Part shown: positions 46,215-57,864 of the stretch, in pieces
Layout: every line of letters starts with the position of its first letter
Position numbering within the stretch: the stretch's first letter is position 1
Source of the DNA: Adiantum capillus-veneris
Taxonomy: Eukaryota > Streptophyta > Polypodiopsida > Polypodiales > Pteridaceae
NCBI GenBank assembly: GCA_014529385.2
Contig: CM043971.1
Location: forward strand, 24,417,769-24,481,768
Length of the DNA stretch: 64,000 nucleotides
Reading direction: 5' to 3'
Notes under the pieces: model-generated
Databases searched by the model: none
What the model was told of the DNA's origin: nothing
The model's input: the letters and a program-made list of their open reading frames with translations, nothing else
Made by a program: the position numbers and the translations under genes

Positions 46215-48979
46215 GAGTGGCACTATTGGCTCTTCTCTTATTCTCTTGTTGATGGTGGCGGCTTCATATTTTAGCAAAGGATATGGGAGAGAGGGTTGTA
46301 GCCATTCACGTCTGAGGTTGCTGGCGTTGATCTTCTAAATGGTCATGGATTTAAAAACCCTCTGCTCCCATTCCAAGGCTTCCTTGGCCGTTTCTCTGAT
46401 TTCTGCCTCTATGGCATTGCGCACCTTCTCTTCCTCTTCTTGTGTCAAATCTTGTGGCTCTTGAGAGGGTCCTACTAGGATTTCCTCTTGCATGTGTGTG
46501 TCCACAGGATCTGCCACATTCTCTAGGTCTATGCCTTCCATGGTTTCCGGCCATTTGCATGCTTTCTCTTCTACTTGCTGTCCTCTCAACTCTTCTATCT
46601 GCTTTAGGAGCATCTGTGTTGTCTCTTCGGCTTCTTCTCCCATGTTCACGAGGAGGTCATTCAATTCAGCGTTCACCTTTTCCGCCTCCTCCAGCTTTCT
46701 CTTGATAATTTCTAGCTCATCTTGCATTTCTTTTTGCTCTTCTTCCATGCGTGTTTGCATAACCACGGACCCTTCTGCCATCATCAACCTTTTCTTTTTC
46801 TCTAAAGTTAGCTCTTTCTGAAGCTCTTTCATATGCTCTTCATAGATCTCGCTTTCTGTAGTGGTGTGAGTCGAGCTAGTAGCTCTGACTCTGGCAGGAG
46901 ATGCCTAGACGTTGGATGGTTTGATCTTTAACTTTAAGCTGGTCCTGGAGCTCAAGGACCTCATCCTGGCTAGCCTCCTGGTCTATTTCTGCCTTTTCCT
47001 TGGTATTTCTCATGGCCTCTACTTCCTTGGACTCCTCAGCAAGTTGTAGGGTTAGGTTATCCCTTTCCCTCTCTGCATCTGTCAATGACTTGCTGAGTTG
47101 TCTATACTCCTCTTCGGCTCTTTGCAGTCTTTGGGTTGTTGCTTGATTTTCTCTTTCCATTTCCTGGCATCTTTGCAATGCCCTTGCCAGACTGGCTTGC
47201 AGCTCTGCTTCTCTCTCTATCTGCCTTTGGCTTTGCTTTTGTAAAGTGTCAACTTCCAGCTTTCTTTGCACCTTAGTGGCTTTGAGAGTTTCCATTTCAC
47301 TTTCTGAGACCATTGACTGGGCTCTTATCTCGGTTAGCTTTGTCATCACCACATCCCAATCATTGGTGGGCGGGTGCATGTCCACTGTATCGGTGGCCAT
47401 CTCCTTTAGCTCTACTAACAGTATGCTTTGCATTTGCTCTTTGTTCCCCGTGCTTGCCAAGTTGTATGCGACTGTGGCAGCCTCTTCTTTTGTGTATCCG
47501 GTAGCTAGCAGGTCTAGAAATGTGTTATATGACTCATTTGGCTTTGGTTGTCCACTTTTAGGCTTAGCCTTTTCCTTTTCTTCCTGCTCCTGGCTTTGCT
47601 CTTGCTTGGCCTCTTCTTGTTCTTCTGGTTTGTCTTGCTCCTCTTTGTCTTCTTGTGGAGGGCTACGAGGAGGTGGTGAAGGCGGTGGGCTGAGGGCTGG
47701 CCGGTGGAATTGTCGTCTTTTTCTTGAAATCTCTATCCACCTTGGTCTTCCTTTCTCTTTCTTGGCCCTCCTGCTCTTCTAGCAGTTTTTGTCGGACTTG
47801 CTGCACTTCCTCTTTTGTAAAGGGCAGATGTGGGATATTCTCTACTGTGGCATCAAGAATCTCAAAATTCTTAATGTAATCATCAAATCTGTCTCTATGC
47901 ACCCTTTGGGATGATCCTGACATTGCTTCTAAAGACGGCTTCCATAGCTCGTCTAAATCTCCTTTGAGGGCTCTTTCTGCCCTGAAGCTTTCCATCAGCC
48001 TCTCGAGACATGCCGCTTTCTGTGATTTTGTCTCTTTTGTTGGCACTTGGGCAGATTCTTTCTTTCCTTTCTTCTGCACAATTTCTAACCGACGTTTCAA
48101 ACGGGTTGCCACCCTTGGTGCTTTTGGCTGCTCGTCTTCCTTATCTTCTTTGAGCCTCAGCGAGTCATTTTGTGATGGAGGGTCGAGCCATCATCCCTTG
48201 GCGTGCAATGCCCCATAAATCACCTTCGTGATTAGATCACCCGACACAATGTATGTGGGGTTCTTGCTGCCCATCATTACCAAATTATCATGTACATAAG
48301 CTGCATAATTGATGATCTTCGGATTGCTTTTCTGCATTGCCAAGGTGAATGTTGTGGCAATTTCTCCAGGTGGCATTTTGTACTTTTGTGGCCGCTTTGT
48401 ACACATATGGAAATATTGATTGTACAGCTAGCTCATGATTTCCACTTTGGGGTTGGCAATATCTTCAAAGGTATAGTTGGATTTCTTTTCAGTGTACACC
48501 TTTACTTCGTCTCTTCTTTTGGTTACACTATCCCCCTTATTGGAGAGGTCTAGTGCAGTTGCCACCACTATTTCTGTGATTAGAATCTCGGTGCCTGGCT
48601 TGCCCTGCAGATCTGTTACTTTGGCAACTCCATCTTCTTTTATTGTTGTCACAAATTCCTAGACTCTTTTTATGTCAATACCTGCCGGCACCACTTCAAA
48701 GTAATTGTGGAGATCAATCTTCTCTAGATACTCTGACATCTTGCTTCTGACGAACTCATTGAGTTCCCGCGGTAACATTGGTAGCTCTATCACGTTTTCG
48801 TCGGTGTCTTTGAACACTCCTTGGTAAATCTTTAGATCATTGGATTACACAAGATCTTCTTGGATCCATGTGCTTGTTGGCTTTAGAGTTCCTTCTAGTA
48901 TGACGAAGGGCTCTACCTCTTCTAGGTAATATTTTATGGTCATTCTTTTCTTCTTTGCCGGTGACTTTGCGGCTGCCAT
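46215..48979 (-). pseudogene. Retrotransposon extra ORF, N-terminal and coiled-coil part
   Basis: The ORF begins MAAAKSPAKKKRMT at 48979 and reads through several segments to the transposon insertion at 46214. The segments include a globular N-terminal part (48.2-48.9 kb), a basic region with a KRRLE stretch (about 48.1 kb), and a Pro/Glu/Gln-rich linker (47.5-47.7 kb). A long heptad-rich coiled coil spans 46335-47460. In-frame TAG or TAA codons lie near 48848, 48655, 48428 and 46335, and there are frameshifts near 47.6 and 46.87 kb. No known domain. The coiled coil suggests oligomerisation, perhaps with Gag or nucleic acid. It continues at 4839-4199 across the DNA transposon. Confidence 0.7.
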
Positions 48980-48999
48980 AGATCGTGTTGCACTTAGTA

Positions 49000-51840
49000 G
49001 TCCGAAGTTAGCGTTTTTTTTCCTATTAGCTGAGACAGTGAGTTTTATCTATCCAAATGACTTGAAAATTGAAAATAAAGCTTAAAAGGAACTTGTGAAA
49101 CTGTGTATGTGCTTACAATGCAATTTTGGCCCAAATTTTCCATTTAGAAATTCTACGCGTAGGATGTCTTTTTCATTAGAATGGGGTGATACTTGACATG
49201 CTGGTAGTCCTTGGCCTATGGAACATGGCTATGTGCTTGGATTTGGATTTGGGCATCAAAAAGTGGATTTTTGGGGCTGATTCAAGCTTTATGTCACCAA
49301 TTGGGTAGAAAGTCCATAAAAGGTAGCAAGTGATGTCAAAATGGGTTGAAAATTGATATATGGGCTCATTGCACCATGGTATTGGCTCCCCTGATGTCAC
49401 TCTTTGCATAGAAGGTTAAAAATATGCTAGATACATCCTACACGTAGGATGTCTTTTTCATCAAAATGGCATGGGATTTGTTTTGTGGGTAGTCCTTGGC
49501 ATATGGAACATGGCCATGCTCTTGGATTTTGATTTGGACAAGATTTGATGTTGGTAAGACCCTGTGTAGTGTTTGTGGGCTCAAAAAGTGTATCTTGAAG
49601 GTGTTGGGGGTCAAAAATGATTAAAATGGCTTCAAACTTGGTATATGAGCTCTTCAAGATGATGTAATTGGATCTGGAATGGACAAACACCCTCTGTAGG
49701 CCAAAAATGTCAAATAGACATCCTACGAGTAGGATGTCTACTTCATCAATTTTTGCTTCTAACCACACAGATTGGTTGGTTATGTGCTTGTGAATGTGTT
49801 GTGCAAGTTTCATGTGATTTGGACAAGATTTGGTAGGTCTATGGCCCATTATTACCTCTATGTCCTAACTTTGTGTTTTTCATACATATGAGGTCAATTT
49901 TGGTCCAAATGTGATGAAACTTGGTGGCTAGCATGTAAAGGTCATTCAAAAAATGTGTGTGATGAGAAATGTTGGGATCTGTGCCTAGAAATTCCCTTGA
50001 GACATCCTACGCGTAGGATGTCTCTTGATGATTTTTTCATGGAATTTGTCACTATTGCCTGCCCTTAGTCCCCCTAAGTCCTTTTAAGCCTAATTTCAAC
50101 AAAAAAGTCAAATGGATAGAAAGTAACTCCCTGTGTGGATTTCAGAGCCTTCGAGCCGTTTTTTGACTTTTGGAGTGCTTTTTGGTGATGAAATTTCTTG
50201 ATGTTGGTCTCCATAGCTTCCCAATCCCTTGGGGATCCTTACCGTATGGTTTTTGTCGACTTGGGCTTCACCGGAGCTTCAGTTGGCAATTTGTCACTCT
50301 AGAAGCACCCGTGGTTGCGTTTACATGTCTTTGATGATTTGTGGTGGTCTACCACCATAGGACTTGGTTGTTGATGGTCTAGAAAAGCCGCTCGTGAAGT
50401 TTGATGGCAAACGGACATGCGGTTCACGAGAGCTATTTGACGCTTTGTGTGTCTGATGCCGTTTCTAAAGTTTAGTGACGCTTCGGGTCACTTTTTGGTC
50501 ATGTGGGCCACATAGACTTGTCGAGAATGTCGAGATGCTCCTCCCCATGAATTTTGGTAGCATTTGGGCGCCTTTTCGTCGATTTTCCATTTGGTGACCT
50601 CTTGCAGGATTCTAGGAATTAGGGTTTTTTCTCGATGGTTTTCTACTGCCTCTGGACATCCAAGACTGGTCTCCAATGCTAGGGTAAGCTGCCAATGAAG
50701 TCTCGTTGCTTTAGGGTTAGTCGTTAGGTGGCCGCTTCTACTTGTAGTTCTCTACTGCCCGCTTTGTGTGCGAACCCTACGCTAGTTTTCGCGACAAAAC
50801 GACAAACATGCGCGAAAATCTCAAGGTGGTGAACCTACCTCTCATGTCTGAAGCCCGTCGGGTAGTCGTGAGCGTCGTAGAAGTTGCTGGAAGTTCTGCT
50901 CGCTCTAGCTGGCAGAAGCTCTCTCTCAAATGTCAATAGTGAAAATGAGCTAAAAATGAGGTGAAAATTTCTTATAATGGAGGTCCCCGAACCACTTCTC
51001 ATGAAATTTGACATGTGCTCCCAACTTCTTGCGAGATGTGGTTTTGGCTCAAAAATTTCTTGATTTGGACTCCATTTGCTCTGTTTACCAGAAATTTGGC
51101 ATTTCGGTCAAAACCTGGCCAAAACACGCTTTCTACTCCAGTCTCATAATTGCACCCTCACTGTACCATAGGTTGTCCTATAGTCACTGATCATCCCCAT
51201 ATTTTTTATTTTTCATTACGACCGTTTTTTACCTGCTTTTTGTATTTTTGAAGTTTTTCTGCCAAAAGTTAGCAAAATTAAAAGAAAAATAGCAACTCAA
51301 GCCCAAAAAAACTCCAAAAATAATAATAAATAAAAAACATCATCGCAAAACATTATATACACTCACATGTAATTTTATGGCCGGATTTCTCCGTTTTACC
51401 AATATTTTGCCCGAAAAATGGCTATTTCTACTTATATACACACACCTAGGGGCTTGATTTGGCATTTGGCCCCATATCCCTGTAGATTCATGCTGTATAA
51501 GGGAATGTGTACTTGGGTTAGTCCAAAAAAATTTGCAATCAAACAACAACCCTTAAAAATAGTTGAAAATCATGCCCTTTTTTGCTCTTTCTGCTCTTTG
51601 GGTTCGCATTTGAGAATGCCTCCTCCCCTACTAGCCAGAGTCCTCCCGGACGACAGGGTATCGCGGCGGAGTATGTGCCATGCATAGGTTGAAAAGTTTG
51701 TGCTAATGCTTGGCCGATTCATATGGCCCTAATTTATGCATACTCGATCAATGTATGGAAAAATTAATATTATGCAAGAGAAGGGTATAAGCAAGATGCT
51801 TATTGGCATTCGCTGTCGAGGTTTCCTGTTTTCTTTGCAA
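49000..51840 (-). other. Long non-coding region between pol and the extra ORF
   Basis: No frame of note in about 2.8 kb. The half nearest the extra ORF holds four tandem blocks with palindromes (next entry); 50.05-51.8 kb is unique sequence. Regions of this kind may hold a promoter or a splice acceptor for the downstream ORF, but I see no decisive signal. Confidence 0.6.
49150..50022. repeat. Four palindromes at 285-bp spacing, 3' cluster
   Basis: Palindromes with the core CATCCTACGCGTAGGATG are centred at about 49157 (left half decayed), 49442, 49727 (centre GAG for GCG) and 50011, spaced 285, 285 and 284 bp. Sequences between the first three also align (for example TAGTCCTTGGC.TATGGAACATGG), so this is a decayed tandem repeat with the palindrome as its most conserved part. 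Confidence 0.9.
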
Positions 51841-51847
51841 GTAACAG

Positions 51848-52468
51848 CTATAACTCTACTGCTCTCTGTTTAATTGTCTTTCTTGCAAAAGGCAGTCGCT
51901 TTGCCGCTATTGTTGATATAGTCGTAGTTGTTTCTGTGGAGAGGATTGGCTTGGCCAAAATTGCCATAGACCGTATTTCTTTTGCTTTCCATTGGTAGTT
52001 TGTTTTTGCCGATTTTTGTAGGTGTTTTGCTACTTCCTGTATTGCCACTATTTTGCTGCTGATTCGCATCCACATAAGTCGGTTGTCCTTTTGCAAATGC
52101 TACTCTCTGTCGTCCGATGTTGCTTGTACTGAAGGGAGTTCCTTTTGCATTTGTTTTGGTAGCCAAATGTGAGTAACATTTGGTTTATTGCTGATCATTT
52201 TCTTTGGGATCCATATCTGTTTTATGCCCTTGGTTTTTGGTTGAACTATCTGCTTCGGTTGAATTCTCTCGTTGCATTGTTTTTGGTTTGCCATGTCATT
52301 TCTATCCTTCCGCATCCATACTTGTTTCCCTTGTTTTGGTAATATAGATCTTTGCACTGCGGTCAGTGATTTCGTATGTGTGTAGTTAGCATGGTTGGAT
52401 TTTACCTGTTTGTTAGCCTTGGTTATCATGTTGTTCTTTAGTGGCACTCGTGCTTTTGTCTCTTTTTC
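51848..52468 (-). pseudogene. pol C-terminal basic extension
   Basis: This continues the frame of the retropepsin-like segment after one stop (52469), then shifts frame near 52100. It is Lys/Gln/Asn-rich and carries three copies of a short motif: QVWMRKD, QIWIPKKM and HIWLPKQM. That composition suggests nucleic-acid binding, but I know no matching domain. Confidence 0.5.
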
Positions 52469-52936
52469 CTATGATTGCATTTTTGGCAGCAGCTGATTAT
52501 TCCGATATTGCGGAGCAAAGGCTATTACCTGTTGTTCTTGTGCATGCTGAATTTTGACTGCATCCGCGTTCCAATCTATCTGCACATTGTACTCTTTTTG
52601 CCAAGGTTGTCCCAACAACATTGGGTGTTGTGTGCTTTCATCCTCGACTACATAAAATTTGTGTGGGTAAATATATTGATGTACTTGTACATGCAATATA
52701 GTCCAGCCCAATGTCTTCAACGAGTGTGATGTACTACTTTCCAGCATTTGAGGAGTAGGATGAAGTTGACCTGTGGACTTGAGTTGTTGGTATAATCTGT
52801 AAGAGATCAAATTTGCTTGAGCTCCCGAATCAAGCAATTCCGTCGATTCAACTTGATTGCTCCCTACTTCAACTGCAATTATTGGCTCCACTGTGTCTTC
52901 TTCAAACTTCATTAGTCGGATGGCATTGATTCCCAA
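52469..52936 (-). pseudogene. Second retropepsin-like domain, after integrase
   Basis: The 155-codon segment is in frame with the integrase C-terminus, separated by one TAA at 52955. It has the aspartic-protease signature ELLDSGAQANLIS, a middle strand region, and HPMLLGQPWQKEYNVQIDW, matching the (I/L)LG-x-P-(W/F) flap-proximal end of retropepsins. The element already has a protease before RT (56446-57843), so this is a duplicated or acquired domain. Whether it was catalytic cannot be told, but the DSGA residues are present. Confidence 0.7.
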
Positions 52937-52954
52937 TGGTGCTCCACATTGTTG

Positions 52955-53830
52955 TTATTGTCGTAGAAGTCTTCTTTTTACAATGTGTTCTTTTGCTTCT
53001 GCTTGAGCTTCTTCTCGTACCCCCTGTTTCTCCTTCATTCTTTCTTTTCCTTGATGGATTTGTTGAAGCATATCCTCTGTTAGTGGTAAATGATATTTCT
53101 TTAACTGACATCCACTGATCCAATTTGGTATTTCTTCACCTGCTAATGTAGCAAGCTTGACAGCGCCGCTTTGTGATAGGTCACTAACCACAAAGGGTCC
53201 GATCCCTCGCTTTTTAAGTTTCTTGGCATGTTGCTTCAAGGTATAAACAAGTACATAATCACCTATTTTGAACTCTTTTGTGTACACATGCTTGTCAAAA
53301 AACTCTTTTTGTCTTCTCTTTTTAGCATAGATTGAAGCTACAGCTCTCAAGCGGAGTTCATCTAGCTTTTCAAGATCATCTATTCTTGAAGAGAGCTCGT
53401 GTCCTGTCCATTCTAAGCGTTTCGCTACTCGTAGAGTTGGAATTAAAAACTCTATGAGTAGTATAGCATTTAGGCCAAACACCATGTTGTATGGTGTTGT
53501 TCCTATCGATGTTTTGTAAGCTACCTTCTATGCCCATAGTGTTGAGTGTAGCTGTTGATCCCAATCTGTTCTTGATTCTGACAAAATTTTAGTGAGAACC
53601 GTGTATAGTGTTTATTTGTGGCTTCAGCTTGTCCATTTGCTTGTGGATGATATGGAGTAGATTTTTGATGTATGACCATGAATTCTTCTAGCAGATATTC
53701 AATGACTTCATTAAGAAAATGTGTTCCACAATCACTGACAATTTCTATAGGTGAACCGTATCGTACAAAAACATTCTCCCTACTTTGTGCTGCCTTGGCT
53801 TTTGCCTATTTTGTGAGATAGTCCGTAGCC
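52955..53830 (-). pseudogene. Integrase core C-terminal half and C-terminal domain
   Basis: After the stop near 53806 the frame continues with VSDCGTHF (second catalytic Asp) and HPQANGQAEATNK (catalytic Glu) around 53720-53620. A frameshift near 53550 leads into the C-terminal domain with EFKIGDYVLVYTL and GPFVVSDLSQSGAVKLATLAG. Integrase joins element cDNA to the chromosome. No chromodomain follows, which argues against a chromovirus. Confidence 0.85.
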
Positions 53831-55250
53831 ACAATGATATATTGGGTATGGGTGCAATATGCAGGGGGTGAAACAGGTTTCACAAAATCAATGCCCCATT
53901 TTGCAAATGCCCTTGCTCCCATCATTGGCCGTAGTGGCATCTCATCTCTCTTTATTGACACCTTGGTGCGCTGACAAGCGTCACAACGCTTCACAAAATC
54001 TTCAGCATCCATATGCAATGTGGGCCACCATATTCCTGCGGTTAAGACAATTTTTGTTGTCTTATCGCTCAAAAAATAGCCTCCACTTATTCCGCTATGT
54101 GCATGTTCCATAAGCAGCAGGTATTCACTTTCACTTGCATAGATTCTAAGTTGATTGTCCTTTCCTCGCTTATAGAGTTGGTTCCCAATTAACTGAAAGT
54201 TGCGAGCCTCGAGCTCTATAGCTCTTTTCCGTGCTCTTGTTATGTTCTTAGGAAATGTCCTCGTGGTTAAGAAATCAATGATATATTGACTCCATGCAGG
54301 TGAAATTTTTACCTGAAACAATGTCGCATGATCCACTGGTCGTTTGGCACTACATATAGTACAATTGGTAACATAAGAATGTGTGTCCGCATACATATTT
54401 GGCCAATAAACCCCTAACTGTTTCAGTCTCTGGTGCGTTTTCACTATTGAACAATGAAATGCACAATCTTGGACATGCTCTTCTTCAAGGTAACACTCGA
54501 ATTCTTTAGGATTTATACATAATCGTAGAATTTGGTCCAATCCTAGATGATACAGCTGTCCTGCAATCAACTGGAAGTTTTTTGTTTGTCTAATTGTTTG
54601 TTGCCTGGATCTTTCGTTCGTGTTATCAAACCTACCACCAAAGGAAAGAATGCTAACTATTTCTTGAGACCATTTGAGTATCGTTTCAATATTGAAAAGA
54701 TAAGCATCTGGTATGCCATCATCTACTCCTTCAGGAGCTTCCCCGTTGTGCAGCCTTGAAAGATGATCCACCCGTAGATGAGTTTTACCCTTTTTGACCA
54801 CCACTGTGAAATCAAACTCTAGCAATATAATAAACCAGCATACAATCCTCCCTGTATTGCATGGTTTATTTACCAGATACAAAAGAGCTTGATGATCTGT
54901 GAAGAACACAAATTGGTTTGCGAGCAGATAATGCCGAAATTTCTTTACAGCATAAATCATTCCTAACCCCTCTCTTTCGGTGGTTGTGTAGTTCTTTTCC
55001 GCACTGTTTAACTGTCGACTTGCATAACAAACTGGAAAATCCATTGTTTCGTCTCCTGGTTGAGCCAGAATACTCCCGATTGCATATGCAGAAGCATCAA
55101 TGTGAACATGGAATATCTTTTCCCAATCTGGTGCTTTAAGTACAGGTGTTGATACAAGGTTTTCCTTCAGCTTTTGGAATGAAGTTTACACTCTTTGGTC
55201 CAATTGAAATTGACTAGCAAACGATACAAAGGTTGTGCAATGACTACATA
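53806..55250 (-). pseudogene. RNase H and integrase N-terminal half
   Basis: From 55250 to 55044 frames are shifted but show the RNase H start (HIDASAYAIGS). The 412-codon frame from 55044 continues with EREGLGMIYAVKKFRHYL and FTDHQALLYL, then VDHLSRL. Two H2C2 zinc-binding segments follow: one with VYWPNMYADTHSY and C..C at TNCTICSAKRP, and the canonical one with HAHSGISGGYF, WWPTLHMDAEDF and CDACQRTK. The core begins with WGIDFVKP (first catalytic Asp). It ends at a TAG where the family usually has Trp (YLTK followed by stop). Confidence 0.9.
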
Positions 55251-55265
55251 CATGTGTATGAATCT

Positions 55266-56306
55266 TCAATAATATCCGCAGTGTCCCATGAAGGATTGCA
55301 CTTGTTTAACAATAGTAGGCCTGGGTAGGTCTACTATGACTTTGACTTTGTCTAGGTCAGTGGTTATGTCATTTCTTGAGACAATGTGTCCTAAGATGCG
55401 GCCTTTCTTAACCATAAAAATACACTTTTCCGGGTTAAGACAGATTCGATATGTCCTGCATTTTTCAAATACCTTTTGCAAATGGTCAATATGTTCCTCT
55501 CGTAGAAGAGAGTGTCCACAAAGATCATCCATGTATATTTCTAAGAATATTCGCAGGTATTCTTTGAACGTGTGCGTCATTAACCTTTGGAAGGTAGCTG
55601 GGGCATTAGTTAAGCCAAACGGCATAACTCGATACGCATAAATTCCCCATTCTGTGACAAACGCTGTTTTGTGTTGATCCTCCCTTGCAATTGCCAGTTG
55701 GTTGTATCCTGAAAACCCATCCAAAAAGGAATAAGCCCATTTCTCGGCCACCCGCTCAAGTACATATTTTGTGATTGGCAAGGGATAATTATCCCTTATG
55801 GTGGCTGCATTTACCTTTTTGAGGTTTACACATACTCGCAGTTTTCCATTCTTTTTGGGAACTACCACAATGGGTGACACCCAATCTCTATGTTCAATTT
55901 CATAGATGAATTCAGATTCCATTAGCTTATCAATCTCCTTTTTGATTCGTTTAGCAAATGTGTCATTATATGTATAAGGACGTTGTTTTCTAGGTTTTGC
56001 ATCCGATTTCAAAGGAGTTGTATGTTGGCATATCGATGGATCAACTCCTTTGAGGTCTTTGTAAGTCCATGCAAACACATATTTATACTTCATGACAAGT
56101 TGTGTTAGCCGTTCTTCTTCTTCAGGCTCTAAATCGTTTGCTATATAGATCGGCTGAGGCTTTTCACCAGGCTCCGCAAGGTCTATCCTTTTTGCATTTT
56201 CCGGCCCATCATAAGATTCTTGGTTGGTTCTTTCCCTGACTGGTGGTGTCATGATGATTTTTCTGTCCTGGATGGTAAATTTCCGATAGTGTGATGGTAC
56301 ATTCAT
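55266..56306 (-). pseudogene. Reverse transcriptase domain of pol
   Basis: The 346-codon frame contains WVSPIVVVPKKNGKLRVCVN, FLDGFSGYNQLAIA, VMPFGLTNAPATFQ and the catalytic IYMDDLCGHS, followed by KCIFMVKKGRILGHIVS. These are the ordered Ty3/gypsy RT motifs. It ends at a TGA at 55266 after HCGYY, where the family normally continues with an Arg-rich FI segment. The preceding protease frame ends at 56446 and is offset from this one, with A-rich sequence (about 56435-56455) at the switch. Confidence 0.95.
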
Positions 56307-56445
56307 GTTTCCCTTCTCTGACTCTCCTTTACCATCACTATCTTCTTCAGTAGTCCATATCTCACGTAAAGACCGTTTCAGTTCTTGGTATTTCTGTTTA
56401 TGCTCCAGTTTGGTCCACTCTTGGTCTTTTTGTTGTTTCTTTTTT

Positions 56446-57843
56446 TTATTTTTGAGATTTCTGTGATTTTGTTTCTATTTTAGCTTTTCGTATATGTTTT
56501 ATTTGCTCTCGCGTTCTTTCCCTCCTATCTTTTGAGAATCTTCCTGATATTTGATCTTTTACACAATCCTCTGCTTTTACAAGCATCAAATGGTGAGTTT
56601 TACCTTTTATCCTGGGCATCAGGTTCTCTCTCGCTTTGTTTCCTGCTCGTTTCCTCCTATAGCGTTCCTGGCGTCTAGGGTGCTGATTAGCAAAATCATA
56701 AAACTCGCTATTCTCTGTTTTCCCCCCACGCTCACTTGAGTTGTCTGAACACTCATTATCTGCATCATTATTTACTCCCAGATGTTCAGAGGAGTTATAA
56801 AACTCTTCTTCTTCCGGTGGTTCTATCGTCTCATCTCCTCCTGGTATAATGCTTACCATGTAGTAGGGTAGCACATCATATCCATCCTTATTGTAAAATT
56901 TTGTTGTTGGACTATCTGTAATGGTACAGACATCCAATGTTGCTAGTATGTGTTCCCATTCTAGAGGTTCCAAGGCATCTTCAGGGAAAGGTTCCAGAAT
57001 ATACTCCTTGTCCTCAATCGCTCTTTCTAAGACGCATTTCTCCCTTCTTAAGCTTCCACAGTGTGAAGCTCCGCACATCCGTAGCTCTTTTTGTTTCCCT
57101 AACCATGCTGGGAGTTCCGATCCTGCTACTGTAGCTGAATCAAACTCTTCCACAACTGTTTGGTTCACATCCTTGTAACTATGGTCTTTCAGGTGTATTT
57201 TAGTTGTTGTCTCGCCATGTCTGAGGTATATGTGGTTGTAACCCCAATCTTGGACCATCTTCAATTGTCGTATGAATGGTCTTCCAAAGATGATCTCATA
57301 ATTGTTCTTTTTGTCAAAATCGACTATTGCAAATGTATGCTCATACTCGATTCCACATGAAGTGACAATCACTTTTTCTAAGAGTCCTAGAGGCTTCTCC
57401 ATGAACCCATATGCTAATTTCAATTTCATTCTGGTAGCTCTTAAAGCTGGTTTTCCCCATTTTTTCCAGATTTCCTTGGTGGCGATAGCAACTCCCGCTC
57501 CACTGTCAAGAATAACTTTGGAAACTAATCCTTGGAATTCTACTGGTAGCATGGTGTTTCCATCTTCTCCCTTGCAATACTCTCCAACCTTGTTTAATGG
57601 TACTGGCCTAGTGTGTAGTTGAGGCCTCTCCAATTCTCTGATCCCTTCCTGAAGCTTCGAGGTGGGGTCTTTCACTCCAAATTTTTCTAGGAATTTACCT
57701 ACTGTGGTCCACATGTTTGGTCGTAACCTGAGGAGTTTTGCTAATGTGATGGTGCATGCCACAGGGGTGGACAATAACTCAATCAATCCTTGTGAATCCA
57801 TCACTTTGTTAGAAGAAAGTCTTTGAGATGGGATTGCTCTCAC
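56446..57843 (-). pseudogene. Retropepsin (aspartic protease) domain, canonical position
   Basis: The 465-codon frame has VILDSGAGVAIATKEIW (catalytic DSG) and NYEIIFGRPFIRQLK, the end of the retropepsin fold, about 90 residues later. The remaining roughly 250 residues are acidic then basic and link to RT. It continues in frame from the upstream segment across a TGA at 57865. The protease would cut the Gag-Pol polyprotein. Confidence 0.9.
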
Positions 57844-57864
57844 TTTAGACTTGGCTTCATACTC

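Noticed and set aside
56430-56460. Programmed frameshift between protease and RT frames at an A-rich site
   Set aside because: An A8 run is present at the switch, but this copy has many random indels and stops, so decay is the simpler explanation without intact copies for comparison.
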